A DNA stretch of 64,000 nucleotides from a virus. Positions 1-7,427 of the stretch are shown one piece after another. The position numbers and the translations under genes are program-made. The stretch's first letter is position 1, and each line of letters begins with the position of its first letter. The stretch covers positions 20,944-84,943 of the IMG/VR virus record IMGVR_UViG_3300010883_000013; one strand, written 5' to 3'. The notes beneath the pieces are model-generated. The model saw only the letters and a list, made by a program, of their open reading frames with translations, did no database searches and was not told the DNA's origin.

Positions 1-2
1 GC

Positions 3-389
3 AAAATACGTGTTAAGAGTGCGGACAAGCAAGTCGTTAAGATACAGATTTGTTCTGAAAACAAAGAGTACAAACTCAAATCAATCCACCCCATGTCAAT
101 CGTGGGTGCGATGAGATTGTATTGCTTTAACATCAAGTCAAAGAAACTGATCGAATACGTAAGCCATAAGGCAACAGGGTTTGAAGTTAAAGGAACATCA
201 CTTAAGGGTTGGGATGCAGATCTATCAAGGCAGATCACACTCCGTAAACCAAATGATGTTCTCCCTGTTGCCTTAAGCAAAACGCCAAATCAAATTGGTA
301 AGGCGTGGAGTGCACTAACTACCAATACTACCGCTCCAAACGGAAGACTAAATAGGGATACAATCATCTTAAGGGCAATGAGTAAATGA
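3..389 (+). CDS. Unknown protein, C-terminal part (start lies left of the window)
   Basis: The reading frame is open from base 3, so the gene begins before the window; the first in-frame ATG (base 93) is probably internal because the frame before it encodes ordinary protein. The visible part is about 128 residues, basic and rich in Lys and Thr. No motif was recognised. Its stop overlaps the start of the next gene by four bases (ATGA), implying translational coupling with the gp33-like gene and membership of an operon that leads to gp32. In T4 the genes near 32 belong to recombination and late transcription, which makes a DNA- or RNA-polymerase-related role conceivable, but this is inference from position only. 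Confidence 0.7.
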   Translation, partial: KIRVKSADKQVVKIQICSENKEYKLKSIHPMSIVGAMRLYCFNIKSKKLIEYVSHKATGFEVKGTSLKGWDADLSRQITLRKPNDVLPVALSKTPNQIGKAWSALTTNTTAPNGRLNRDTIILRAMSK

Positions 390-619
390 GTGAAACAGAG
401 TTTCTAAATAAGAGCAAGTTCTCAAGCATGGTTGAAGCATCCGCATATGACAAGAACCTATCCTATATGGATGCAGTCATCGATGTCTGTGAAGATACAA
501 ACATTGAACCAGAGGATGTAAAGAAGTTTCTTAACAACGTTATCGTTGAGAAGTTAGAGGGGGAAGCTATGAAGTTGAACTATCTCCCTAGACAAAATGT
601 ACTATTGTTCGATGATTGA
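386..619 (+). CDS. gp33: gp33-like late transcription co-activator (putative)
   Basis: A small acidic protein of 77 residues between an unknown gene and gp32, which fits gp33, the T4 protein that bridges host RNA polymerase and the gp45 sliding clamp at late promoters. The middle has a helical, charged pattern (residues 25-60) ending in KLEGEAMKLNYLP. The extreme C-terminus is hydrophobic-acidic (LLFDD), the kind of tail T4 gp33 and gp55 use to bind the clamp. The presence of TATAAATA late promoters elsewhere in the window shows that this phage needs such a factor. It overlaps the previous gene by four bases. The call rests on size, tail motif and neighbourhood; similarity is weak, so another small regulator is possible. 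Confidence 0.55.
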   Translation: MSETEFLNKSKFSSMVEASAYDKNLSYMDAVIDVCEDTNIEPEDVKKFLNNVIVEKLEGEAMKLNYLPRQNVLLFDD

Positions 620-622
620 TGG

Positions 623-651
623 TTGACACCACATCGAATCTATAGTATAAT
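623..651 (+). promoter_or_regulatory. Consensus sigma-70 promoter of gp32
   Basis: TTGACA at 623-628 and TATAAT at 646-651 are both perfect consensus hexamers separated by exactly 17 bases, in the gap just before gp32. A start site near 658 would leave a leader of about 45 bases with a GAGGA ribosome site before the ATG at 705. This is an early/host-polymerase type promoter, unlike the TATAAATA late promoters in the structural region. Confidence 0.85.
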
Positions 652-704
652 AATTCAGTACACAATAATACAATCATAATTCAGCAAATACGAGGAACAT
701 ATAA

Positions 705-1619
705 ATGTCTTTTGCAAATCTAAAAACTAAACGCAATCAAATCGGTGATCTACTAGCGGCGGCAGATGCCGCAGGTGGTGGTGCTACTGGTAAGAAGAGC
801 TATGGCGATGACCGCCTATGGAAACCAACGGTGGATAAGATGGGTAACGGTTATGCCGTTCTACGCTTCCTACCTGCGGCAGAAGGACAAGCCCTACCAT
901 GGGTTCGTTACTTTGATCACGGCTTTCAAGGCCCAGGTGGTTGGTATATTGAGAAGTCTTTGACTACTCTTAACGAACAGGATCCTGTATCCGAATACAA
1001 CTCAACACTATGGAACAATGGTACTGAAGAGGGCAAGACACTTGCTCGTAAACAGAAACGCCGTTTGCACTATGTTGTTAATGCATTGATCGTATCAGAT
1101 CCTGCGAACCCTGCCAACGAAGGTAAGGTAATGTTGTATCAGTTCGGTAAGAAGATCTATGATAAGATCATTGATGCCATGCAACCAGAATTTGCAGACG
1201 AGAAGCCTGTAGATCCATTTAACTTCTGGGAAGGTGCAGACTTCAAACTGAAGATCCGCCAAGTCGAAGGCTATCGCAACTACGATAAGTCTGAGTTCTC
1301 TCCTCAGAGTGCATTGTCAAGCAACGATGCTGAGTTGGAAGTCATCTATAACAAGATGCACGACTTGAATGAGTTCAACGATCCAAAGAACTTTAAGTCA
1401 TATGCAGAGTTGAAAGCTCGTTTTGAGAAGGTTACTGGTCAATCGACTATGACCACACAGGCAACCGAAGACCTTTCACGTACAGCACCAGCACCATCGT
1501 TTAATGATGCTCCACCTGCACGAGAGTTTGCGCCTGTCACGGCAGAGGCAATGGAAAGTTCTACTGTTGGCGAAGAAGACACACTGTCTTACTTCTCTCG
1601 TCTAACCGCAGAAGAATAA
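705..1619 (+). CDS. gp32: gp32-like single-stranded DNA binding protein
   Basis: T4-family gp32, 304 residues, which coats single-stranded DNA during replication, recombination and repair. The N-terminus is basic (SFANLKTKR, residues 2-10) as in the cooperativity domain. The core contains recognisable gp32 blocks: DPVSEYNSTLWNNG, the basic RKQKRRLHY stretch, DPANPANEGKV..YQFGKKIYDKI and FWEGADFKLKIRQVEGYRNYDKSEF. The C-terminus (about 255-304) is Pro/Ala/Thr-rich then acidic, matching the protein-interaction tail. There is no cysteine anywhere in the protein, so the zinc site of T4 gp32 is absent, a trait I recall from marine relatives. GAGGA ribosome site before the ATG; preceded by a strong promoter and followed by a hairpin terminator. 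Confidence 0.95.
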   Translation: MSFANLKTKRNQIGDLLAAADAAGGGATGKKSYGDDRLWKPTVDKMGNGYAVLRFLPAAEGQALPWVRYFDHGFQGPGGWYIEKSLTTLNEQDPVSEYNSTLWNNGTEEGKTLARKQKRRLHYVVNALIVSDPANPANEGKVMLYQFGKKIYDKIIDAMQPEFADEKPVDPFNFWEGADFKLKIRQVEGYRNYDKSEFSPQSALSSNDAELEVIYNKMHDLNEFNDPKNFKSYAELKARFEKVTGQSTMTTQATEDLSRTAPAPSFNDAPPAREFAPVTAEAMESSTVGEEDTLSYFSRLTAEE

Positions 1620-1640
1620 CATCGGCAAGTAACATCGGCA

Positions 1641-1666
1641 AAAGGCAGGGGGAAACCTCTGCCTTT
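1641..1666. terminator. Bidirectional hairpin terminator between gp32 and the leftward genes
   Basis: The stem AAAGGCAG / CTGCCTTT is extended by three pairs (one G-T) around a GAAA tetraloop at 1652-1655, giving 11 base pairs, with A-rich and T-rich flanks. It lies at a convergent junction: gp32 reads in from the left, and the stop codon of the small minus-strand gene falls inside the stem. A 12-base direct repeat, TAACATCGGCAA, at 1617-1628 and 1630-1641 precedes it. Confidence 0.8.
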
Positions 1667-1859
1667 ACGCTTGCAAGTCCTTAACCATCTTAACACATTT
1701 GGTTATATGTGTAGCATCAGCATCTGGTCTGGTAAGATCTAATATCTTATTCTGTAGAGTCTTTGCTCTCATACAATCATTCAAAGTAGTGAATGTTATG
1801 TTAGGTGCCTGTACAGAAAACTGACCGTGAAGCATCAATAGTGTTATCATTACATACAT
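1665..1859 (-). CDS. Small exported or membrane protein, unknown
   Basis: Encodes 64 residues. The first 18 are hydrophobic and end in a plausible signal-peptidase site (...QFSVQA), followed by a short polar domain with two cysteines (about residues 29 and 55) that could form a disulphide outside the cytoplasm. A good ribosome site (AGAGGA) precedes the ATG, which argues for a real gene despite its size. It is the last gene of the leftward tail block, directly after the tape measure. Small exported phage proteins often act in lysis or superinfection exclusion, but no family was recognised. Confidence 0.6.
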   Translation of the reverse strand: MYVMITLLMLHGQFSVQAPNITFTTLNDCMRAKTLQNKILDLTRPDADATHITKCVKMVKDLQA

Positions 1860-1874
1860 TTCATTTCCTCTAAT

Positions 1875-3713
1875 CTAAAATGCTGTCATACGCCTACGTA
1901 GTAACATTTGTTCTTCAACCCAAGCGTCAGCGCCAGGATTTGCATCTAGTCTAATTTCATTATTAATTGAGGTGGAGTTATCCACACCACCGCTTGGGGC
2001 TGAGAATACAACAGTGTTACCACTACCATCTTGTGGCAATGCGTCTGGCACTACGGTTAGGAGTGCTCTTTGTGCTCTCAGTTCTTCTTTTAGCCTGTCG
2101 GCATTATCTTGTCTTTGCTGAACGTCTGCCCTAAGTTCTTCCAGTGTATCGTCACTAACAATCCAACTACCTGTATATTCCTTAATAGCTTCAACAGCCA
2201 TGACCTTTAGTTTAGGTCCGATCATCGACATCCATAACCCTAGATCGACAAATGCTTCTTGCATCTTAGCAACAGCATTGTCCCATTTGTTCTTAATCCA
2301 ACCAGTGATACTAAAGTCATCATCAGCGAACTCGAAACCAAACTTAGACGCAACCCAATTGAATGCATCGTTACCATATTTCGTTATCAAAGTAACTGGA
2401 TTTAGAGTAAAGCCTTCTGGTAGTTCAAATCCAAATATACCAGCAAGCCAGTTTATAGCGGCAGTTGCGGGTGCTACAGCAATCTGACCAATGATCTGTC
2501 CTACAGACATACTCTTATCAAAACCCATAAGAGCTAGGGCGTCATCAAATATAGATTTCAGAACACCGCTCATGCCACCACCTTCTCCTTCATCAGAGAA
2601 TATAGCAAACTTCTCTTTGATCCAATCGAGAACACCTATAATAGCATTGAATGGTGCTTTAACAAACTTGCCAATCAGTTCGGTGAATGAAAAGTCTGTA
2701 GCGGCTTGTAGTATCTTACCACTTACAGTCGATGTGTCATAATTACCGTCCTCATCAACTTCTGCGCCTGTAATACTACGGATAATCCAAAGGATGCCAT
2801 TCTTAATCATATCAAACGGAATACCAATAAAGGATCCAACCATTGCCGCAAGACCATCACCGAATCTACCAAAGATTGTGGCTTCTTCAGAACTCTGATA
2901 TGCTTTCATGCCATCAAATGCTGACATAAGAATACCAATAGGCCATAGTATTTTACCCATTAGCCTAAGAAATCCAGCACCTCTACCAAGGAAAGTCCTA
3001 ACAAAGGTCATAACCTTTGCTCCTGCTCCTGTGAACCAACCACCAATAGCAGTCGATAGCCGAGTTATAGGTCTAAAGAGGCTGTTTATTCTCACGCCAA
3101 GTCTAGACACAATGCTTTGTGGTCTGAACTTACCATCAGCACCTTTGACCGTGACAGGTTTTCCGTCAACACCAAGACCAAAGATCCTATAATACTTCTG
3201 TTGTAAAGCAGAGAACCAAGTTCTTATAGCATTAGCCAACTGTGTAGTTAATGGTGTGGCAAGAGTTCTCTTACCCTCAACAGCTTTACCCAACGTAGGA
3301 TCTAGTCCCAACCGTCTAAAAAATGTAGCTCTCAGATTGATGAACTTTTGATTCAACAGCTTAGTGAACCCACCGAAATTATTCAAAGACTTAATAGCCT
3401 TGAGTTCCCATCCTCTGAAACCCACTAGAGCCGCACCTAATGCGCCGAAGCCAGCAATGAATGCTGTCAAAGGTCCAATTAGTTTACCCAAGATCATGAA
3501 ACCGCCTTTAGCGTTGTCTTTAGGTCGTTTGGAACGCTCTTGCTTCACCTCAAGAGGCCTGGCTTTCTTGCGCTCTCTAGCTTCCTCTAGAGCATCAAGA
3601 CGTGCACGTTCCATAGCCTTGAACCATGTGTCAAAGCTTCTAGCCAGCAAAGCATCTTTTGCTTGACCTTTCTGTAGGGTTTTGACTACATCATTGAGAG
3701 TGGTTTCAGCCAT
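1875..3713 (-). CDS. gp29: Tail length tape-measure protein, gp29-like
   Basis: Encodes 612 residues. The N-terminal 70 are charged, helical and rich in Lys/Arg/Glu. After that come several long hydrophobic, Gly/Ala-rich stretches (about 72-100, 255-270, 290-310, 405-445), the usual look of a tape measure that is also ejected into the host envelope. Length is close to T4 gp29 (590 residues), which would predict a T4-sized tail. Position is the strongest evidence: it lies directly downstream of the gp26 gene and its frameshift extension, the slot the tape measure occupies after frameshifted tail chaperones. Its ATG overlaps the end of the extension by eight bases. A baseplate-hub assignment in T4 nomenclature is equivalent. 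Confidence 0.7.
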   Translation of the reverse strand: MAETTLNDVVKTLQKGQAKDALLARSFDTWFKAMERARLDALEEARERKKARPLEVKQERSKRPKDNAKGGFMILGKLIGPLTAFIAGFGALGAALVGFRGWELKAIKSLNNFGGFTKLLNQKFINLRATFFRRLGLDPTLGKAVEGKRTLATPLTTQLANAIRTWFSALQQKYYRIFGLGVDGKPVTVKGADGKFRPQSIVSRLGVRINSLFRPITRLSTAIGGWFTGAGAKVMTFVRTFLGRGAGFLRLMGKILWPIGILMSAFDGMKAYQSSEEATIFGRFGDGLAAMVGSFIGIPFDMIKNGILWIIRSITGAEVDEDGNYDTSTVSGKILQAATDFSFTELIGKFVKAPFNAIIGVLDWIKEKFAIFSDEGEGGGMSGVLKSIFDDALALMGFDKSMSVGQIIGQIAVAPATAAINWLAGIFGFELPEGFTLNPVTLITKYGNDAFNWVASKFGFEFADDDFSITGWIKNKWDNAVAKMQEAFVDLGLWMSMIGPKLKVMAVEAIKEYTGSWIVSDDTLEELRADVQQRQDNADRLKEELRAQRALLTVVPDALPQDGSGNTVVFSAPSGGVDNSTSINNEIRLDANPGADAWVEEQMLLRRRMTAF

Positions 3714-3899
3714 TTTTCTGTCGCTTCCGTTCTTCTTCTTGTTCTTTTATGTATTCCGAAAGCATACTAATATACACTTCCTTTTCCCATGGTATCAATC
3801 CGTCTATCTCATCTAAACTATACTGGTGATGTTGCATCAGTGCGAAGTTGTTCTTATAGTAATTAAGTATACTATTATGGGATAGACATATTAAAAAAA
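3706..3899 (-). CDS. gp51: gp51-like extension, probably made by -1 frameshift from gp26
   Basis: This frame has no good start. The only in-frame ATG with a sensible downstream protein (at 3837) lacks a ribosome site, yet the frame continues upstream across the end of gp26. A -1 slip on the slippery run at 3900-3894 would fuse gp26 to about 63 extra residues ending in a charged helix (IPWEKEVYISMLSEYIKEQEEERKRQKNG in two parts: IPWEKEVYISMLSEY then IKEQEEERKRQKNG). The segment is short, acidic/basic and helical, like gp51 baseplate-hub assembly proteins of marine T4-like phages and like the T part of lambda gpG-T. Its end overlaps the tape-measure start. Independent initiation at 3837 remains possible. 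Confidence 0.65.
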
Positions 3900-4601
3900 A
3901 TCTTGCATACCCTCTAAGGTAAACTCGTTCTTGTGACCACATTCAACACAGTTGAAATCGATGTCATGTTTCAGTGTGGGCATAGCTTCGATAAAGGTTT
4001 TGATAGATCCAAAGTTTTCACTCGTCATAGAGTTGACAAAGTCATCTCTTTCCTTTGCGCTTTCCTCATCAAACTTGATACGCTCATCATCAGTACATAC
4101 ATGACTAATGCAATGTTTAATCATAGAGAATGTAGCTTCTGCACCACCACTAATAACAGTCTTGTCGTTTGCAATAGTCTTATAACGAGGCCACTGTAGA
4201 TCGATGCTAATACCACTTCCCAAATCTACTTTTGCAGTTTGACTATTCATATCACCTTTAACGCCAACATCATCCATTGGAACCGTTACAGGGTTTTGTG
4301 CTTCACACTTTGTACATGACAATTCAATCTTAGCACTTTCGCCCACCGATTTAGTTCTCAGCTTAGTGAATAGGTATTCAATATCAAACGTTGTTAGAGC
4401 ATTTGCGTCAATATCGCCTAACACACACGCCTCAAGAGTATCAACAATAGCAGATAGGATCTGCGACTGATCTTGGCTCTCCATAGCGAGTAGGAGAACC
4501 TTTTCTTCTTTGACCAAAAATGGTCTGATTCGAATCTCAACACCACTAGATGGGATTGTCAAGTCGTATTTTGGTTGATCATTTAGTTTAGGTAAAGCCA
4601 T
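3891..4601 (-). CDS. gp26: gp26-like baseplate hub / tail assembly protein
   Basis: Encodes 236 residues from the ATG at 4601, chosen because GGAG lies six bases upstream (a longer frame starts at 4631 without one). The N-terminus (MALPKL..., then IRPFLVKEEKVLLLA at about 26-39) is characteristic of the marine T4-like gp26 family. Two Cys pairs, C96-x2-C99 (CTKC) and C218-x2-C221 (CVEC), probably form a zinc ribbon. Gp26 takes part in building the baseplate hub in T4. The gene sits between the tube-family gene and the tape measure, and its last codons carry the frameshift site, so like lambda gpG it may be made both alone and as a longer fusion that chaperones the tape measure. Confidence 0.75.
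   Translation of the reverse strand: MALPKLNDQPKYDLTIPSSGVEIRIRPFLVKEEKVLLLAMESQDQSQILSAIVDTLEACVLGDIDANALTTFDIEYLFTKLRTKSVGESAKIELSCTKCEAQNPVTVPMDDVGVKGDMNSQTAKVDLGSGISIDLQWPRYKTIANDKTVISGGAEATFSMIKHCISHVCTDDERIKFDEESAKERDDFVNSMTSENFGSIKTFIEAMPTLKHDIDFNCVECGHKNEFTLEGMQDFF
3894..3900 (-). promoter_or_regulatory. Programmed -1 ribosomal frameshift site, T TTT TTT
   Basis: On the minus strand the end of gp26 reads GAT TTT TTT TAA. The heptamer T TTT TTT, in the zero frame of gp26 and immediately followed by its stop codon, is an ideal -1 slippery site; after slipping the ribosome reads on as TTA ATA TGT into the gp51-like frame. The frame relationship was checked from the coordinates. A stop codon directly after the site could itself promote pausing. 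Confidence 0.7.
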
Positions 4602-4615
4602 AATAACTCCATTGT

Positions 4616-5263
4616 TTAAGTAGACACCCAATCGTCATATGAAAATTGGACATTAATTTCAAGCAAACCATTTTGCTCATTGTTTAGTTGTAAAGCATTC
4701 AAGGTTGTTGGGAATGCGTTTATCAATTTGCACTTATACACTTCAACTGCTGGGGCTACGATGCCCCTCTTCGTCTTAGTTATGTCTAGGTCAAATCTTA
4801 GATTATCATTGATATCAAAACCAATGTTAGTTGTGCTAGATTTGGATGCAGTTGCTACACCCTTTCTATATTGTATAATTTCAATGTCGTGAGTGTATGT
4901 GTTCTTATATTTTAACTCTTTTGTTTCGAAATCAATTATCTGTTCTTGCCAATTTTCAAAGTATCTTTTCATGCCATAATCGTTCATAAGATGGAACGTC
5001 ATAGACACGTCCTCATACCCATACCCATATGCAACCTTACGGTTAGTCATACCAATCTGACGTTCCTGTGTTAGGATCTGTCTTCCTGGTAGGTTCACAT
5101 CTTTACATAGTAGGTTAATATCACGTATGTCTTCAGCGAGACCACGTCTATCAGTCTGTCTTGATATAGTTCTTGGTGCAGGAAGTACTACTCTGAATTG
5201 GTTGGCTTGTGCGAAGCCACCCTTTTTAGAGATCATTGCCTTCATTTCATCCACATTGAACAT
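4616..5263 (-). CDS. Tail-tube family protein (gp54/gp19-like)
   Basis: Encodes 215 residues of the T4 tube fold family. The segment CKDVNLPGRQILTQ...NRKVAYGYGYEDVSMTFHLMNDYGMKRYFENWQ (roughly residues 53-105, quoted in pieces) is the typical core of phage tube and baseplate-tube proteins: an N-terminal strand that picks beta-clamp contacts, then VSMTFHL. It could be the tube initiator gp54, which sits on the baseplate and starts tube polymerisation, or a tube protomer gp19. Its neighbours in this block (gp2, gp4, gp26) and gp48 just across the divergent junction favour gp54; the length is short for T4 gp54 (320). The start overlaps the stop of the gp2 gene as TAATG. Confidence 0.7.
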   Translation of the reverse strand: MFNVDEMKAMISKKGGFAQANQFRVVLPAPRTISRQTDRRGLAEDIRDINLLCKDVNLPGRQILTQERQIGMTNRKVAYGYGYEDVSMTFHLMNDYGMKRYFENWQEQIIDFETKELKYKNTYTHDIEIIQYRKGVATASKSSTTNIGFDINDNLRFDLDITKTKRGIVAPAVEVYKCKLINAFPTTLNALQLNNEQNGLLEINVQFSYDDWVST

Positions 5264-5856
5264 TAGATCATTTTCCTTGAGTCTCTATACACCTGAGTTG
5301 CACTTGCTTTCTTCCACTGTGCCATAGGTAAGAATATTGCAATCTCCCATTCGGCGGCTGGAACTTTAGCTAGACGTGTTTTAACATGTGATGTTAGATA
5401 GTGCTTAATTGTCGGTTTGAATGCGGCATACTTAGAAGATCCTTTGAGCAGATCGTAGGACAACATCAGTTTAGTTCTTTTGTTGTACTTATCGTTACTC
5501 GCTAGATCAAGTAAGGCTTTTAATAGTTTTTGACGCAATAGTGGTGGTAGGTAATGAAGGTTCATACCCAAGAACCCACCGGGCGCATCTCCGAGAACAA
5601 AAATTAAAGGAAATTGGTCATAATATGGTAATGTCTCTTTGTGCTTAGGGTCATAGAAAAACATGTACATGCTTCCCACAACAGACTCTGTCCTACCAGT
5701 GGACTGCATCTGTTCGGCTTGCATAATACCTTCTCTGTTGACTCTTCGCATTGCTTGTGCACGTCTACGAAACCATGCACGGCTTTGATCAGTCCGTGGA
5801 GTAATACCTGCACGGAATGCTTCTATCTCTAATCTGTCGAATACGCTTTTGTTCAT
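5263..5856 (-). CDS. gp2: gp2-like DNA end protector / head completion protein
   Basis: Encodes 197 residues, mostly basic and helical at the N-terminus (RAWFRRRAQAMRRVNREG, about 26-43) and with a conserved block YYDQFPLIFVLGDAPGGFLGMNLHYLPP (about 78-105, quoted in pieces). I associate this block with proteins encoded beside gp4 in marine T4-like phages. In T4, gene 2 (whose product protects the DNA ends in the mature head from RecBCD) is next to gene 4 (50/65), the arrangement seen here. The name therefore rests on synteny plus remembered similarity and might be wrong; an unnamed structural role is the alternative. A TATAAATA octamer lies just upstream. Confidence 0.55.
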   Translation of the reverse strand: MNKSVFDRLEIEAFRAGITPRTDQSRAWFRRRAQAMRRVNREGIMQAEQMQSTGRTESVVGSMYMFFYDPKHKETLPYYDQFPLIFVLGDAPGGFLGMNLHYLPPLLRQKLLKALLDLASNDKYNKRTKLMLSYDLLKGSSKYAAFKPTIKHYLTSHVKTRLAKVPAAEWEIAIFLPMAQWKKASATQVYRDSRKMI

Positions 5857-5861
5857 AATGT

Positions 5862-5869
5862 TATTTATA
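5862..5869 (-). promoter_or_regulatory. T4-type late promoter octamer directly before the gp2-like gene
   Basis: TATAAATA on the minus strand, ending five bases before the ATG at 5856. With a normal start site six or seven bases downstream, the transcript would begin essentially at the start codon, so it would be leaderless for this gene or would serve the genes after it. The octamer is exact, but at this composition one chance copy is possible. Confidence 0.45.
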
Positions 5870-6388
5870 CTACTTTTTAGTCCGCTTTTTGACCTTCAAC
5901 GGTTTTAATGGTTTAAACGCAACCTTAGCCGACTTAAGTGGCTTGGTCTTTTTAGGCATAAGACCCATCTTTTCTAATGTGTGCTCAGTCCAGATCTGGA
6001 AACCCCAATCCCTATCCTTGGCGTAGCTTCGGGCAGTTGTCCATTTGTTTTGGTTCTTGATGTAAGTCAAACTCTCATTGATATAACGCTTGGTCTTCTT
6101 ACCCTTATATTCTGGTGGTCTTGTCTCTTTGTCTGGTTTGATCTCAATAAGATCCACAGATCCATCCTTCCATGTGATCTTGAGATCCATGAAGTATCTA
6201 TGCATGCGTTTATCCACATCATACATGTAGGGAATGACCACTTCTTCACTTGACCAATACTTCACCATAGGACTATCGTCACACCACTTAAAGCATCTTA
6301 GTTCCCAACCAGACCTATAAGTGATCTTTGTGTAGTCTCCCTTGTACTTTGTTATGTTTTTAGGTTTAAATTTTCCACTATGCGCCAT
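5870..6388 (-). CDS. gp4: gp4-like head completion protein
   Basis: Encodes 172 residues of the T4 gp4 (gp50/65) family, which finishes filled heads before tail joining. Diagnostic pieces are FKPKNITKYKGDYTKITYRS (7-26), WELRCFKW, EEVVIPYMYDVDKRMHRYFMDL and LIEIKPDKETRPP; the last contains an endonuclease-like E-x-K core (IEIKP) typical of the family. The C-terminus (about 140-172) is very basic, suiting DNA contact. First gene of the leftward block, divergent from gp48, with late-promoter elements in the 51-base gap between them. Followed by the gp2-like gene as in T4. Confidence 0.85.
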   Translation of the reverse strand: MAHSGKFKPKNITKYKGDYTKITYRSGWELRCFKWCDDSPMVKYWSSEEVVIPYMYDVDKRMHRYFMDLKITWKDGSVDLIEIKPDKETRPPEYKGKKTKRYINESLTYIKNQNKWTTARSYAKDRDWGFQIWTEHTLEKMGLMPKKTKPLKSAKVAFKPLKPLKVKKRTKK

Positions 6389-6397
6389 GATTTGCCT

Positions 6398-6405
6398 TAT
6401 AAATA
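6398..6405 (+). promoter_or_regulatory. T4-type late promoter for gp48 and the rightward baseplate genes
   Basis: Exact TATAAATA on the plus strand, 35 bases before the gp48 ATG. A start near 6411 leaves a leader of about 29 bases. It faces a one-mismatch octamer on the other strand at 6428-6421. Confidence 0.8.
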
Positions 6406-6420
6406 ATACCGATGCACTTC

Positions 6421-6428
6421 TATTTATT
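6421..6428 (-). promoter_or_regulatory. Probable late promoter for gp4 and the leftward genes
   Basis: The minus strand reads AATAAATA, one mismatch from TATAAATA. A start near 6415 would give gp4 (ATG at 6388) a leader of about 27 bases. It faces the plus-strand octamer at 6398-6405, in the same geometry as the exact pair at 40737/40768. Confidence 0.5.
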
Positions 6429-6439
6429 AAGGTTTAAAC

Positions 6440-7423
6440 ATGCCACAACAACTTAAACAGGTCTATGAATTCCCCATTGACAATAAGGGAGAATATCCTG
6501 CAATCATTTCTTTCAGACCACGAGAAATTGCACCATTGGATATATCAAAGTTTGTTAGTAATTCTGCGGATATCGCAAGGACTGTTGCAGAAGTTTCGGC
6601 AGATGTCGCAGAAGGGCAAGAGGGAAACAGTGCGGCGGATGTGGCGAATAATGTAGCCTCAGAAGCATTAGAAGCGGCACTAAACGTTCAACCAAGAGAA
6701 CCAAACCTAAGTATCAAACGTATGGATCAGGGAAAATTGGGTGATTGGTCGATTCAGCTTAGAATGCCATCAGCACAAAACTTCAATGATACCATTGGAT
6801 ATCAAAATGCAGATCTAGGTGCCATTGGCGCAGGAGTAGAAGCTGGAATGTCGAATGGATCTGGCATGATCGCTTCAGCCGCAAGCTCAATGGGTAATGA
6901 AGCAAAGGGCTTTATTGATGCTATTGTTGGTACTGCTGGTGGATCTGGTGGATCGTTAGCGGCACTAAAAGTTGCAAGTAGGTTAAACACACAGGCCGCA
7001 CAGGGTGTATCATCTGCTACACGTGTTGCTCTAAACCCCAACAGTCGTACACTGTTTCAAAGCGTTTCTTCTAGATCCCACTCATTCACTTTCAAGCTAG
7101 TGCCTAATAGTGCAGAGGAAGTAGAGCGTATCAAAGAAATCATTAAGAAATTTAGAGTGGCAATGTATCCAGATGAGATTGGTGTTGGTCAAATTGCAGT
7201 CGGATATAAGTTTCCAGATCCTTTTGACATTACCATGAAATATAAAGGTAAAAGTGTATTTACTAAAATCTTGACTTCATACCTCACGAACTGTCAGGTC
7301 ACTTATAATAGTGCAGGACAAGGTTTTTATGATGATGGTGGCTTTACTGATGCTCAGATTACCCTATCGTTTACAGAGATCCGTCCTCTCAATAAACAAG
7401 ACATAGCACAGATGGGGAGATAG
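6440..7423 (+). CDS. gp48: gp48-like baseplate tail-tube cap
   Basis: Encodes 327 residues. In T4, gp48 caps the baseplate hub and, with gp54, provides the platform on which the tube grows. The C-terminal half carries the family pattern: NPNSRTLFQSVSSRSHSFTF (about 200-219), then a charged helix (EEVERIKEIIKKFRVAMYPDE) and YKFPDPFDITMKYKG, with a terminal beta region (QITLSFTEIRPL). The middle (about 110-190) is Ala/Gly-rich and low complexity, unusual for a tube-fold protein and likely a helical insertion. Begins the rightward baseplate operon behind a late promoter. The tube-family gene lies on the opposite strand just across the divergent junction. Confidence 0.8.
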   Translation: MPQQLKQVYEFPIDNKGEYPAIISFRPREIAPLDISKFVSNSADIARTVAEVSADVAEGQEGNSAADVANNVASEALEAALNVQPREPNLSIKRMDQGKLGDWSIQLRMPSAQNFNDTIGYQNADLGAIGAGVEAGMSNGSGMIASAASSMGNEAKGFIDAIVGTAGGSGGSLAALKVASRLNTQAAQGVSSATRVALNPNSRTLFQSVSSRSHSFTFKLVPNSAEEVERIKEIIKKFRVAMYPDEIGVGQIAVGYKFPDPFDITMKYKGKSVFTKILTSYLTNCQVTYNSAGQGFYDDGGFTDAQITLSFTEIRPLNKQDIAQMGR

Positions 7424-7427
7424 ATAG

